A stretch of 64,000 nucleotides of DNA from Aquiluna sp. (GTDB taxonomy: Bacteria > Actinomycetota > Actinomycetes > Actinomycetales > Microbacteriaceae), in NCBI GenBank assembly GCA_018402615.1, contig JAGYIH010000002.1:4635-68634 (forward strand), given 5' to 3'. The notes below the pieces were generated by a model, which was given only the letters and a program-made list of their open reading frames with translations, had not been told where the DNA came from and did no database searches. Numbering within the stretch: position 1 is the first letter of the stretch; every line of letters starts with the position of its first letter. The position numbers were made by a program, and so were the translations under genes. Shown here piece by piece: positions 17,189 to 25,125 of this stretch.

Positions 17189-18793
17189 ATGCGCAATCTC
17201 ACGCTGGCTTTTGGCCAGACCAACCCGGTGGTTGGAGACTTCAATCACAACCTTGCGCAGATTCAGGAACAGATCTCGCACACTCCAAATAACGTTGATC
17301 TCTTGATCTTCGGTGAGCTGGCGATCTGTGGCTATCCACTGGGTGATCTGAGCTACAGACGCGACATTATTGATCAATCTGAAGCCGCACTGGCAAGTTT
17401 GGCCGATTACACCAAGGCATTCCCGGAATTGACAATCGTGGTCGGTCATGCATCGCACGCAACTTCAGGCAGAGATTCTCAGCAGTCCAGTTTTGCCATC
17501 GCTCACAACTCTGCATCTGTAATTCGAGCGGGCAAGATAATTGGTAGCTATCACAAGCAGGTGCTCCCAAACTACGACGTTTTTGACGACTGGAGAAACT
17601 TCGTCCCAGGTGACCAGGAGCTAATGTTTGAGGTCGCTGGAGTGAAGTGTGCGGTGGCTATCTGCCAAGACATCTGGATAGCTGATTCGGCACGCGCAAA
17701 CCGCCTGAAGGAAGCTGGAGTAAAGCTCCTGGCAGTGCCAAACGGCTCACCCTTCACGATGAATAAGCGCACTGAGCGGATCCGAGCGGCAAAGGAGTTT
17801 CAAAGCGGTTTTGCAATCGCCTATGCCAACCTCAGTGGCGGACAAGATGAACTGGTATTTGATGGTGGCAGTTTTCTGTTGGACGAGGATGGCAACATCG
17901 AGTTTCAGGCGAACATGACTCAAGGCCTCAAGGCATCAGATAGGCCCGAAGAACTGGAAACAGAAACACAACTACTTTGGAACGTGCTGGTCACAGGGCT
18001 TCGTGATTACCTCAGAAAAACCAACCAGCAACAGGTAGTTCTTGGCCTGAGCGGGGGAATTGACTCCGCACTCTGCGCCGCAGTAGCGGTCGACGCGGTG
18101 GGTGCTGAAAATGTTCACGGAGTCGCTCTACCCTCGCGTTACTCCTCGGAACACTCGCTAAAAGACGCCAAGGCGCTTGCGAAGAAATTAGGGCTGAACT
18201 ATCGCGTTATTGAGATTGAGGCTGCTCATAAAGCCTTTGAGAACTCGATAGCGCTCTCAAGCTTGGCAGCAGAGAACATTCAGTCCAGGATCAGGGCTGT
18301 GATCCTGATGGGGATTTCAAATACTGAGGGCCAACTTCTACTCACGACGGGAAACAAATCCGAGATAGCAGTTGGGTATTCAACAATGTATGGGGACTCT
18401 GCAGGTGGCTTTGCGCCCATTAAGGACCTATACAAATCTGAAGTGTGGAAACTTGCGCGCTGGCTGAACACCGAGCGAGGAACCGAGTTGATTCCGATTT
18501 CTTCAATTGAGAAGCCACCAAGCGCAGAGCTCAGACCAGACCAGAAGGACCAGGACTCTTTGCCCGAGTATGAGGTTCTCGATCCAATTCTGGAGCGTTT
18601 GATTGAACACTCCAGCACGGTTGCGGAAATTGCGAGTGCTGGCTTTGATCTGGACCTAGTGCGTGAAGTTGATGCTCTGGTGCGAAAAGCAGAGTGGAAA
18701 AGATCCCAGGGCGCAATTGGCACCAAGGTCTCGGCGGTAGCATTTGGAACCGGAAGAAGAGTTCCACTAACGACCAGATTTGAGAGACTTTGA
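17189..18793 (+). CDS. nadE: Glutamine-dependent NAD+ synthetase
   Basis: A 534-residue two-domain enzyme. The N-terminal nitrilase-like glutaminase has its triad: Glu in FGELAICGYP (about 40), Lys in YHKQVLPNYDVF (about 122) and Cys in AICQDIW (about 158). The C-terminal NAD synthetase carries the PP-loop SGGIDSALCAAVAV (about 289). It amidates nicotinate adenine dinucleotide using glutamine. Start ATG at 17189 is set by the TAGGCT hexamer and by the family start (LTLAFGQTNPVVGD); a longer frame upstream is the antisense of glnA2. TTGA overlap with panB. Confidence 0.95.
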   Translation: MRNLTLAFGQTNPVVGDFNHNLAQIQEQISHTPNNVDLLIFGELAICGYPLGDLSYRRDIIDQSEAALASLADYTKAFPELTIVVGHASHATSGRDSQQSSFAIAHNSASVIRAGKIIGSYHKQVLPNYDVFDDWRNFVPGDQELMFEVAGVKCAVAICQDIWIADSARANRLKEAGVKLLAVPNGSPFTMNKRTERIRAAKEFQSGFAIAYANLSGGQDELVFDGGSFLLDEDGNIEFQANMTQGLKASDRPEELETETQLLWNVLVTGLRDYLRKTNQQQVVLGLSGGIDSALCAAVAVDAVGAENVHGVALPSRYSSEHSLKDAKALAKKLGLNYRVIEIEAAHKAFENSIALSSLAAENIQSRIRAVILMGISNTEGQLLLTTGNKSEIAVGYSTMYGDSAGGFAPIKDLYKSEVWKLARWLNTERGTELIPISSIEKPPSAELRPDQKDQDSLPEYEVLDPILERLIEHSSTVAEIASAGFDLDLVREVDALVRKAEWKRSQGAIGTKVSAVAFGTGRRVPLTTRFERL

Positions 18794-19575
18794 AGATTCG
18801 CACCGGAACGCTTCAAGAGCTGAAGCAAAAGGGACAGAAGTTCGCCTGTCTCACAAGCTATGACAATCAGACCGCTCAGATATTCGATGAGGCCGGTGTG
18901 GCCGTTTTGTTGGTTGGCGACTCTGCGTCGAATGCCGTGCTGGGAAATCGCGACACAGTCCCAATAACGCTCGAGGAGATGATTCCCTTCGGTCGTGCCG
19001 TTGCTAACGGTGCAAAAAACGCCCTGGTTGTGTTTGACCTGCCCTTTGGTAGTTATGAGATTTCTTCGGAGCAAGCACTAGAAGCGAGCTTCCAGGCCCT
19101 GAAGCAGACCGGTTGTGCTGCGGTAAAGCTTGAGGGCGACAAGACCGCTCAAATCGCCGCTCTTGTGGCTGCTGGAATTCCCGTTATGGGACACGTTGGA
19201 TTCACACCGCAGAGCATTCACGCGCTCTCTGGCTATAAGGTTCAGGGAAGAGATAGTGAGGGTGCCGCTCGGATTTTGCAGCAGTGTCTCGAGATTGAAA
19301 AAGCTGGCGCGTTTTCAATTGTCTTAGAGATGGTTCCAGCAGCTCTTGCGGCAGAAATCACAGCTGCCCTATCAATACCAACCATTGGCATTGGAGCTGG
19401 TAACAGTTGCGATGGTCAAATCTTGGTATGGACTGACTTCGCAGGACTTGACGCCAGAAGCCCAAGCTTTTCGAAGCAGTACTTGAATCTCAGGGATCAG
19501 TTATCGGTTGCCGCCAGTGCTTACGTTGCAGACGTTGGCAGCGGCGCGTTCCCAAGTCAAGACCAGGCCTTTTAG
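18790..19575 (+). CDS. panB: Ketopantoate hydroxymethyltransferase
   Basis: A 261-residue TIM-barrel enzyme forming ketopantoate for pantothenate and CoA. LTSYDNQTAQIFDEAG and VGDSASNAVLG (metal-binding Asp), the catalytic-Glu strand EAGAFSIVLEMVP and GHVGFTPQSIHALSG are present. TTG start overlaps the nadE stop (TTGA), so it is coupled to NAD synthesis. No panC or panD is in the window. Confidence 0.94.
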   Translation: MKIRTGTLQELKQKGQKFACLTSYDNQTAQIFDEAGVAVLLVGDSASNAVLGNRDTVPITLEEMIPFGRAVANGAKNALVVFDLPFGSYEISSEQALEASFQALKQTGCAAVKLEGDKTAQIAALVAAGIPVMGHVGFTPQSIHALSGYKVQGRDSEGAARILQQCLEIEKAGAFSIVLEMVPAALAAEITAALSIPTIGIGAGNSCDGQILVWTDFAGLDARSPSFSKQYLNLRDQLSVAASAYVADVGSGAFPSQDQAF

Positions 19576-19760
19576 TCCCAGTCCTCCTTTTTTAGATCCT
19601 CTTCACGCGCTGCTTTGGCGCGCTCTGCAATAATCTCGAGCGCTCTTTCCGCATCACGGCGATTTGAAAAGGGCCCGATGCGATCTAAAGACAAAGACTG
19701 CAAGCCCACCTCAACGCTTTGGGTTTTGGTGTTAAACCAATATTCGACCTGTTGAGCCAA
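19572..19760 (-). CDS. Small SPOR-like protein
   Basis: A 62-residue protein with VEYWFNTKT and GPFSNRRDAERALEIIAER, the pattern of short SPOR-domain-like actinobacterial proteins encoded next to map. Start TTG at 19758-19760 has AAAGG nine bases upstream. A longer start at 19802 would overlap the map start and its promoter, so I reject it. Overlaps the panB stop by 4 bases, convergently. Cytosolic; function unknown. Confidence 0.7.
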   Translation of the reverse strand: MAQQVEYWFNTKTQSVEVGLQSLSLDRIGPFSNRRDAERALEIIAERAKAAREEDLKKEDWD

Positions 19761-19787
19761 TGTCACGAACCTTTCCGAATTCAAAAA

Positions 19788-19793
19788 TAGACT
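19788..19793 (+). promoter_or_regulatory. -10 hexamer of leaderless map promoter
   Basis: TAGACT, 7 bases before the map ATG; the spacer AGCCCCC holds no ribosome-binding site. Confidence 0.35.
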
Positions 19794-19800
19794 AGCCCCC

Positions 19801-20664
19801 ATGCCTAAGGACGAAAATCAAAAGATTGTTCCTGGCAGAATCGCACCCCAACGAAGTGTCCCGGCTGCGATCTTGCGACCTGAGTATGTTGGCAAGGACG
19901 CCCCAGCACCCCACACAACGGGGGATCGCTACGACGACGAGACAGTATCCAGGATTAGAGCCGCATCAAAGCTTGCAGCAATGGCGCTAAGGACGGTGCT
20001 TGGACAAGCAAAACCCGGCGTTACAACCGATTACCTAGACAAAGTCGGACACGAGTTCTTACTTGATCATGGCGCCTATCCATCGACTCTTGGCTATCGA
20101 GGCTTTCCAAAGTCGTTGTGCACATCTGTAAACGAAGTCATTTGTCACGGAATACCCGATGACACTGTCTTAGAGGATGGGGATTTGGTGAACGTTGACA
20201 TTACTGCCTACCTAAACGGTGTTCATGGAGACAACAACGCGACGGTTCTGGTAGGCGAGGGAGAGCAGGAACTTGTGGACCTGGTTACCAGAACCCAGGA
20301 GGCGATGATGCGTGGTATCAGTGTCGCACTACCCGGTCGAGAGGTCAGCATTATTGGGCGGACTATCGAGGCCTACGCAAAGCGATTTGGGTACGGGGTG
20401 GTTCAAGATTTCACCGGTCACGGCGTTGGCACGAGCTTTCACACCGGACTGATAATTCCGCATTACGACGCCCCTGAATACAACACGGTTATAGAGCCTG
20501 GAATGGTCTTCACGGTCGAGCCCATGATCAACCTGGGCACTCACGACTGGGACATGTGGAGTGATGGCTGGACAGTTGTCACAAAGGACAAAAGACACAG
20601 CGCCCAGTTTGAACACACGATTCTAATTACTGAAACCGGTCCAGAAATTCTTACGGAGGCCTAG
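19801..20664 (+). CDS. map: Methionine aminopeptidase type I
   Basis: A 287-residue M24 metallopeptidase removing initiator Met. The metal ligands are in NVDITAYLNGVHGDNN (two Asp), GHGVGTSFH (His), EPMIN (Glu) and QFEHTILITE (Glu). An N-terminal extension of about 40 residues (PGRIAPQRSVPAAI) is typical of actinobacterial MapB and resembles the SH3-ligand-like extension. One-base overlap with ppgK (TAGTG). Confidence 0.95.
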   Translation: MPKDENQKIVPGRIAPQRSVPAAILRPEYVGKDAPAPHTTGDRYDDETVSRIRAASKLAAMALRTVLGQAKPGVTTDYLDKVGHEFLLDHGAYPSTLGYRGFPKSLCTSVNEVICHGIPDDTVLEDGDLVNVDITAYLNGVHGDNNATVLVGEGEQELVDLVTRTQEAMMRGISVALPGREVSIIGRTIEAYAKRFGYGVVQDFTGHGVGTSFHTGLIIPHYDAPEYNTVIEPGMVFTVEPMINLGTHDWDMWSDGWTVVTKDKRHSAQFEHTILITETGPEILTEA

Positions 20665-21419
20665 TGGCGAAAAGAGCAATCGGGATCGACATCGGTGGCA
20701 CAGGTATAAAGGCTGCACTGGTGAACACAAGAGAGGGTGAACTTGAATCCGATCGACTTCGGGTCGAAACCCCCGAAGGGGGAAGGCCAGAAGACATTGC
20801 GGTTGCGGTGAGAGATCTCATGGAACAACTAGACACCAAGTCCAATGTGGCGGTAGGTATCTGCTTTCCCGCAGTTGTTAGTCATGGCTTTACCCAGTCG
20901 GCCGCGAATGTCTCCGATGAGTGGATTGGTCTAAATGCCGACTCGCTATTCACGGCATACCTAGATCGTCACGTCCACGTGATTAATGACGCTGACGCAG
21001 CTGGAGTAGCTGAAATGAAGTTTGGTGCAGGTAAGAGAGCACGCGGCCTAACAATCATGACAACACTTGGGACAGGAATAGGAACCGCTCTGTTTTATAA
21101 CGGCGTGCTAATACCGAACTCAGAGTTGGGCCACATAGAAATAGACGGACTCGATGCTGAGTCCCAGGCATCGTTCGCAGCGAAGGAGCGAGACGAATTG
21201 GACTTTGAAGCCTGGGCGGGACGACTCCAGCGCTATTACCAAGCCCTGGAAAACCTGCTCACGCCAGATCTGTTTATCGTCGGAGGTGGAATTAGCAAAT
21301 CCCACGAGGAGTTTTTACCGCTGCTGAAACTCAAAACCAAGATTGTCCCGGCTAAAACTAAAAACTCGGCTGGCATAATCGGGGCCGCCTCGTTGGCATA
21401 TTTGTCGACCAAGGATTAG
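20664..21419 (+). CDS. ppgK: Polyphosphate glucokinase (ROK family)
   Basis: A 251-residue ROK kinase phosphorylating glucose with polyphosphate (and often ATP). GIDIGGTGIKAALVNT (phosphate-binding, 7-22), VINDADAAGVAEMKFG, TTLGTGIGTALF and the ELGHIEIDG glucose-binding segment are present. The polyphosphate-type family is judged from length and sequence. GTG start shares one base with the map stop, so the two are coupled. Confidence 0.92.
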   Translation: MAKRAIGIDIGGTGIKAALVNTREGELESDRLRVETPEGGRPEDIAVAVRDLMEQLDTKSNVAVGICFPAVVSHGFTQSAANVSDEWIGLNADSLFTAYLDRHVHVINDADAAGVAEMKFGAGKRARGLTIMTTLGTGIGTALFYNGVLIPNSELGHIEIDGLDAESQASFAAKERDELDFEAWAGRLQRYYQALENLLTPDLFIVGGGISKSHEEFLPLLKLKTKIVPAKTKNSAGIIGAASLAYLSTKD

Positions 21420-21424
21420 GTATT

Positions 21425-21772
21425 TGGAGGGGTCGGCCGATACGCCGGGTTCTGTCGCGCTTTCACGCGTGACGGCCATCTATCTCGGCCAGCAATTGCT
21501 CACTGGCTCTAGCGACCTACCCAAAGACTCGAGCGAGTAGCCCTCAGACGTCTTCTGCTTGGTCTTGCTCCCGGAGAGGTTTACCAAGCAGATTGGTCAC
21601 CCGAATCTCTGGTGGTCTCTTACACCACCGTTTCACCCTTACCCTTGCGGGCGGTTTACTTTCTGTTGCACTATCTCTCGGGTTACCCCGGGTGGGAGTT
21701 ACCCACCACCGTACTCTGCGGAGCCCGGACGTTCCTCGGCAATGCCGCGACCGTCTTACCGACCCTTCCGCA
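21425..21772 (-). ncRNA. rnpB: RNase P RNA, bacterial type A
   Basis: Read on the minus strand: 5' GGAAGGGTCGGT pairs with 3' GCCGACCCCTCC (helix P1), then the universal P4 segment GAGGAACGTCCGGGCTCC near 21720-21738, GTGCAACAGAAAG, AAACCGCC, and the 3' conserved ACAGAACCCGGCGTAT. The catalytic RNA matures tRNA 5' ends. The 5' end lies 8 bases past the RNase HI/phosphatase stop and the 3' end 5 bases from ppgK, so its promoter, if separate, lies inside the upstream gene. Translated frames across it are spurious. The exact ends are estimated from P1. Confidence 0.96.
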
Positions 21773-21780
21773 AACCGAGC

Positions 21781-22890
21781 CTAATCAGAAAAAAGATGTT
21801 GGCAAGAGTTGATTACAAACTGCTCGGCGAAGTCTGGTCCAAAAAATCGCAGGATTGAAACCGAACCGGGAGAGAAATTCGTGCCCCAATAAAGCGATGG
21901 GGCACCCTTGGCACTAAGAGCTGCAATAGTCCTAACGGGCATCATGTGTGATACCAACACCACGGTCTCCCCCGATCGCTGCTCACACAACTCTTGAATG
22001 AGCGGCCGAACTCGTTCGACCAGATCGTCGATGGACTCTCCACCCTCCGGCTTCACGCTCATAGAACCCTGCCAGCTTCCAACCAGCTCAGGCTTCTCAG
22101 CTGCAATTACGGTCATTTCCTGCCCGTTCCAGTTACCGAAACCGATTTCTCGAAGCCGCTCGTCCTGCGTGATTGGAATTGGAGCTTTCCCCGCAATGAT
22201 CTCGGCAGTCTGTCTTGTGCGAGTCATCGGTGAGTGAATAATCGATGAGGCCGCTGGAAGCTTGAAGTATTCCAAGAGGGCGGGTATGACCCTAGCCGCC
22301 GCTTCGGCATCCGATAAGCCCAACTTACTTAGTTCCGGGTCAGAACCATCGCCACCCGCTATCAGATCGCGCTCGGTTACTGCCGTGTGGCCATGCCGAA
22401 CCAAGACTAGGGTTACCGGCTCTATGCGCTGTCTTGGAGCTCGAATGCTTCTTGGTTGGACGCCAGATAGTTCAAGAAGTGAAGGTACATTCTGAAAGTC
22501 ACCTCCATCAAGAGCTTCATTCGCCATTTGATCAGCCCGAGAGTTTTGCTCACGCGGAATCCATTCGAGGGTTGCGTCAAACGGGCCGAGCAATCGACTC
22601 GCTTCACCAACAAGCTCTCGCATGTCATCGCTTTTCACCTTCCAGCGACCTGAGAGCTGCTCGATAACAAGCTTGGAGTCCATACGAATCGTTATTTGGC
22701 GATGTTCTGTGCTCGAGAGAAAGCGCAGCGCCGAAATAACCCCCTGGTACTCCGCGTAATTATTGGTTCTAATCCCGAGTTGTTCTCCGAACTCTGCGAT
22801 CGCATTGCCAGCTGCGTCCACAATGCTTACCCCGTAAGAAGCGGGCCCCGGGTTACCTCTGGAAGCCCCATCGGCATAAACGAAGATCAT
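21781..22890 (-). CDS. Bifunctional RNase HI / histidine (acid) phosphatase
   Basis: A 369-residue fusion. Residues 1-130: RNase HI with YADGASRGNPGP (first Asp), NYAEYQGVI (Glu), MDSKLVIEQL (Asp) and NSRADQMANEA (last Asp), so the active site is complete. Residues about 170-365: histidine phosphatase with VLVRHGHTAVTE (phosphorylated His), SPMTRTRQTAE and LVSHMMPVR (second His). The M. tuberculosis counterpart is Rv2228c. ATG at 22888-22890 overlaps the TAA of the zinc-ribbon gene. An eight-codon longer start is possible but less likely. Confidence 0.94.
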   Translation of the reverse strand: MIFVYADGASRGNPGPASYGVSIVDAAGNAIAEFGEQLGIRTNNYAEYQGVISALRFLSSTEHRQITIRMDSKLVIEQLSGRWKVKSDDMRELVGEASRLLGPFDATLEWIPREQNSRADQMANEALDGGDFQNVPSLLELSGVQPRSIRAPRQRIEPVTLVLVRHGHTAVTERDLIAGGDGSDPELSKLGLSDAEAAARVIPALLEYFKLPAASSIIHSPMTRTRQTAEIIAGKAPIPITQDERLREIGFGNWNGQEMTVIAAEKPELVGSWQGSMSVKPEGGESIDDLVERVRPLIQELCEQRSGETVVLVSHMMPVRTIAALSAKGAPSLYWGTNFSPGSVSILRFFGPDFAEQFVINSCQHLFSD

Positions 22891-23601
22891 TAGCGAACCA
22901 AAATGGCCGTGCACTCAGGGCAGCGGGCCAGCTGTTCGGCTGGAATGCGCTGCAGATTGGTGAGCGCGGCTGAGGTCAGACTCATGCTGCAGGCGCCACA
23001 GGTCGACTTCAAAAGCTTACCCACTGGAACACCCCGTATTACTCGCTGGTCATAAATTGTCAGCAGGTCTTCAGAGGGCTGCAAACGGAGCTTCGATTCG
23101 ATTTGTGAAATTCAGAATCTCCGCCTTGCGCCTGTCAATCTCCGTCCGGCTCGACTCTTTAGCAATCGCAAGTTCCGACTCTAAAGTCTCCTTCCTGACA
23201 AGAAACTGTTCGAGCTTTGACTTTTCCATGTCGATTGTTTCCATAAGTTCCAGCTCTTGGGTTTCCAGCTCGTCCTTGCGCTTTGCGAGAGTCTCCATTT
23301 CATGCTGGATACCAGAGATGTCCTTCGGGTTTGATGAACTCTGCAACCGATCTGAATCCCTGGTAATTCGGTTCTCTACCAATTCAAGGTCAGAAGCAAT
23401 CCGCGCCACTTCCCTATCGCTCTCTTCAACCAGGGAGCGTTGAGCACTCACCTCAGTGGCTAGAGCCAGAATCTCATCCTGAAGCGCTGCTAGCGAGCGA
23501 CCAGAGGAAAGGTCGGCCAGTTCAGCCCGCAACTTAATCAACTGGGTTTGCTTTTCATAAAGCTCAACAAGAGCTTCTAGTTCAACACTGGTAACTCTCA
23601 C
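22890..23601 (-). CDS. Coiled-coil C4 zinc-ribbon protein, frameshifted near 23083
   Basis: Homologue of the actinobacterial protein upstream of the RNase HI/phosphatase (Rv2229c type). Long helical coiled coil (about 1-175), then a zinc ribbon with CGAC and CPEC. As given, the frame ends in IEAPFAAL and stop; the zinc-ribbon part continues in another frame. Removing one T of the TTT at 23083-23085 would read IEAPLQPSEDLLTIYDQ, the expected junction. So it is a single-base indel, probably a homopolymer sequencing error, or a real break. GTG start (23599-23601) overlaps the nif3 stop. Function unknown. Confidence 0.8.
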
Positions 23602-24400
23602 TGCATCACCGCAAAATCCCATGGGTCAGTGCTGAGCTCACTGATGACGAAACTAACATCTGGGTGCATTTTGGAAAGCTCCTTCTGGGCTTTAGGAAGC
23701 CAAATCGATTCCGCGGCCCAGTGACTGATGTCAATAAGTGCAATTGGGCGACCAAACGCGTTGGTTTCTAAAAACTCCTGGGATGGATGATGCCGCAGAT
23801 CAGAGGTGATGAATACGTCCAACTGCCTTGAAAGTGCGGTCTCCAAAAGCCCATCTCCTGCGCCAGGAGCAAGTCCAACCTTTGAATCATGGCATCGGGA
23901 TCACCCGCCACCTTTACTCCGGCCGCAACGCTTGGCAGCAGTTTTGCAATCCTGGTCGCAAATCCCAAGAGAGTTTCCGGGCTGTCCAGTGACCCAACCA
24001 GTCCATGGCCAGTTATCAAATCCAGGGGCCCCACGTCATTGATTCCAAATACTTCGGCAAGCGCAGCCGCGGTGCCGACTTCGGCCACGTCAGAATTGGT
24101 ATGCGCGGAAAATATTGCAAGTCCAGACTTGATTGCCTGTGACACAATGTTGCCCTTCACGCTTTGCTCTGCTAACTCGCTCACACTGCGGAGTAAAAGT
24201 GGGTGATGAGTTAGCAACAGGTCGGCTTTTTGGGCAACGGCTTCCTGAACCACCGCGTGGGTTGCATCTACTGAGAGCAAGACTTTAGAAATTGGCTGCT
24301 TGAGATTTCCAACCGTTAGCCCCGGACGATCCCATTGTTCATGCGAAGCCTTTGGCCATAGTTTCTCGAAGCTCTGAATCAAAACCTCTAGAGAAACCAT
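23598..24400 (-). CDS. Nif3-like dinuclear metal centre protein (DUF34), frameshifted near 23881
   Basis: NIF3/DUF34 family. Metal-binding LLTHHPLLLRSV and AHTNSDVAEVGTAAALAE in the N-terminal part, TSDLRHHPSQEF and DISHWAAE in the C-terminal part. The frame breaks after GDPDAMIQ; adding one A to the AAA (minus strand, at 23881-23883) restores QKVGLAPGAGDGLLETAL, the expected family path. A one-base homopolymer deletion is likely. Start ATG at 24398-24400. The biochemical role of the family is not settled. Confidence 0.82.
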
Positions 24401-24452
24401 GGCCAACCACTTCATATCGAAACAAGCTAAATAGCTTGCCCTGGTGTTCGAG

Positions 24453-24525
24453 TGGGCCCTACCGGGCTCGAACCGATGACATCCACGGTGTAAACGTGGC
24501 GCTCTACCAACTGAGCTAAAGGCCC
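24453..24525 (-). tRNA. tRNA-Val (anticodon TAC)
   Basis: A full cloverleaf on the minus strand: acceptor GGGCCTT/AGGGCCC with one wobble, TAGCTCAG D-arm, anticodon loop TTTACAC giving TAC, GGTTCGAGCCC T-arm, discriminator A. CCA is not encoded. Lies between the peroxiredoxin and nif3 genes on the same strand. Confidence 0.95.
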
Positions 24526-24553
24526 GACCGAAATACTACAACTAATCCCTCCG

Positions 24554-25016
24554 CTATAGAAGCTCGAGGGCTTTTTTGTATGCGGCCAGATCACGAGGTT
24601 CGCCCGGAGAAGTAATGAACTTCGCTATTACTTCACCCTCGGTGTTGATCAAAAAGGTACCGCGGGTTCCATGTCCACGCTCCTCTAAGAAGACCCCGTA
24701 ATCCGAAGTGATTTGACCATGAGGCCAGAAATCGGCGAGCAATTGAAACTCATAGCCCTCAGATTCCGCAAACTTCGCCTGTGTGAACTTGGAATCAACG
24801 CTGATAGCGATTAACAACACCCGCCGATTGGAAAAGATGCATATTGTCGCGAAGCTCACAAAGCTCTCCCGTGCAGGTGCCTGAAAATGACAGTGGGTAA
24901 AAAACGAGAGCAACCGCTGATACGCCACGGTACTGCGATAGCGAGACTTCCTCGCCGTGCTGATTGACCAGTTTGAAATTTGGGGCTGGTTCCCCTACTG
25001 AAATGCTCAAGGTCAC
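24554..25016 (-). CDS. Peroxiredoxin (AhpE/Bcp-like), frameshifted near 24815
   Basis: Thioredoxin-fold peroxiredoxin reducing hydroperoxides. VGEPAPNFKLVNQHGEEV at the N-terminus and FYPLSFSGTCTGELCELRD with the peroxidatic Cys and a second Cys five residues later. The frame breaks after FQSAGVV; the other frame goes on with IAISVDSKFTQAKFAE and ends with TRGTFLINTEGEVI. One base too many around 24810-24825 would explain it. The GTG start at 25014-25016 lies 109 bases from the divergent aceE start. Confidence 0.82.
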
Positions 25017-25125
25017 CCTTTCTGTTTGATTGTGGGCAATAGCAGAAATAATCCCGCTATCCTCAATAGACTTTAGAGGCCCTCACAAGGGACAACTGCT
25101 AATTAGGCCACGAAAAGAGGCTTCG

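Noticed and set aside
18280..19074. Long minus-strand frame (264 codons) across nadE and panB
   Set aside because: Antisense shadow of two well-supported genes; no recognisable domain.
21559..21858. Plus-strand frames across 21.56-21.86 kb
   Set aside because: They lie in the RNase P RNA gene, whose conserved helices and sequence blocks explain the region.
24453..24525. tRNA-Val as an attachment site for an integrated element
   Set aside because: No integrase or repeated 3' tRNA fragment was seen nearby.
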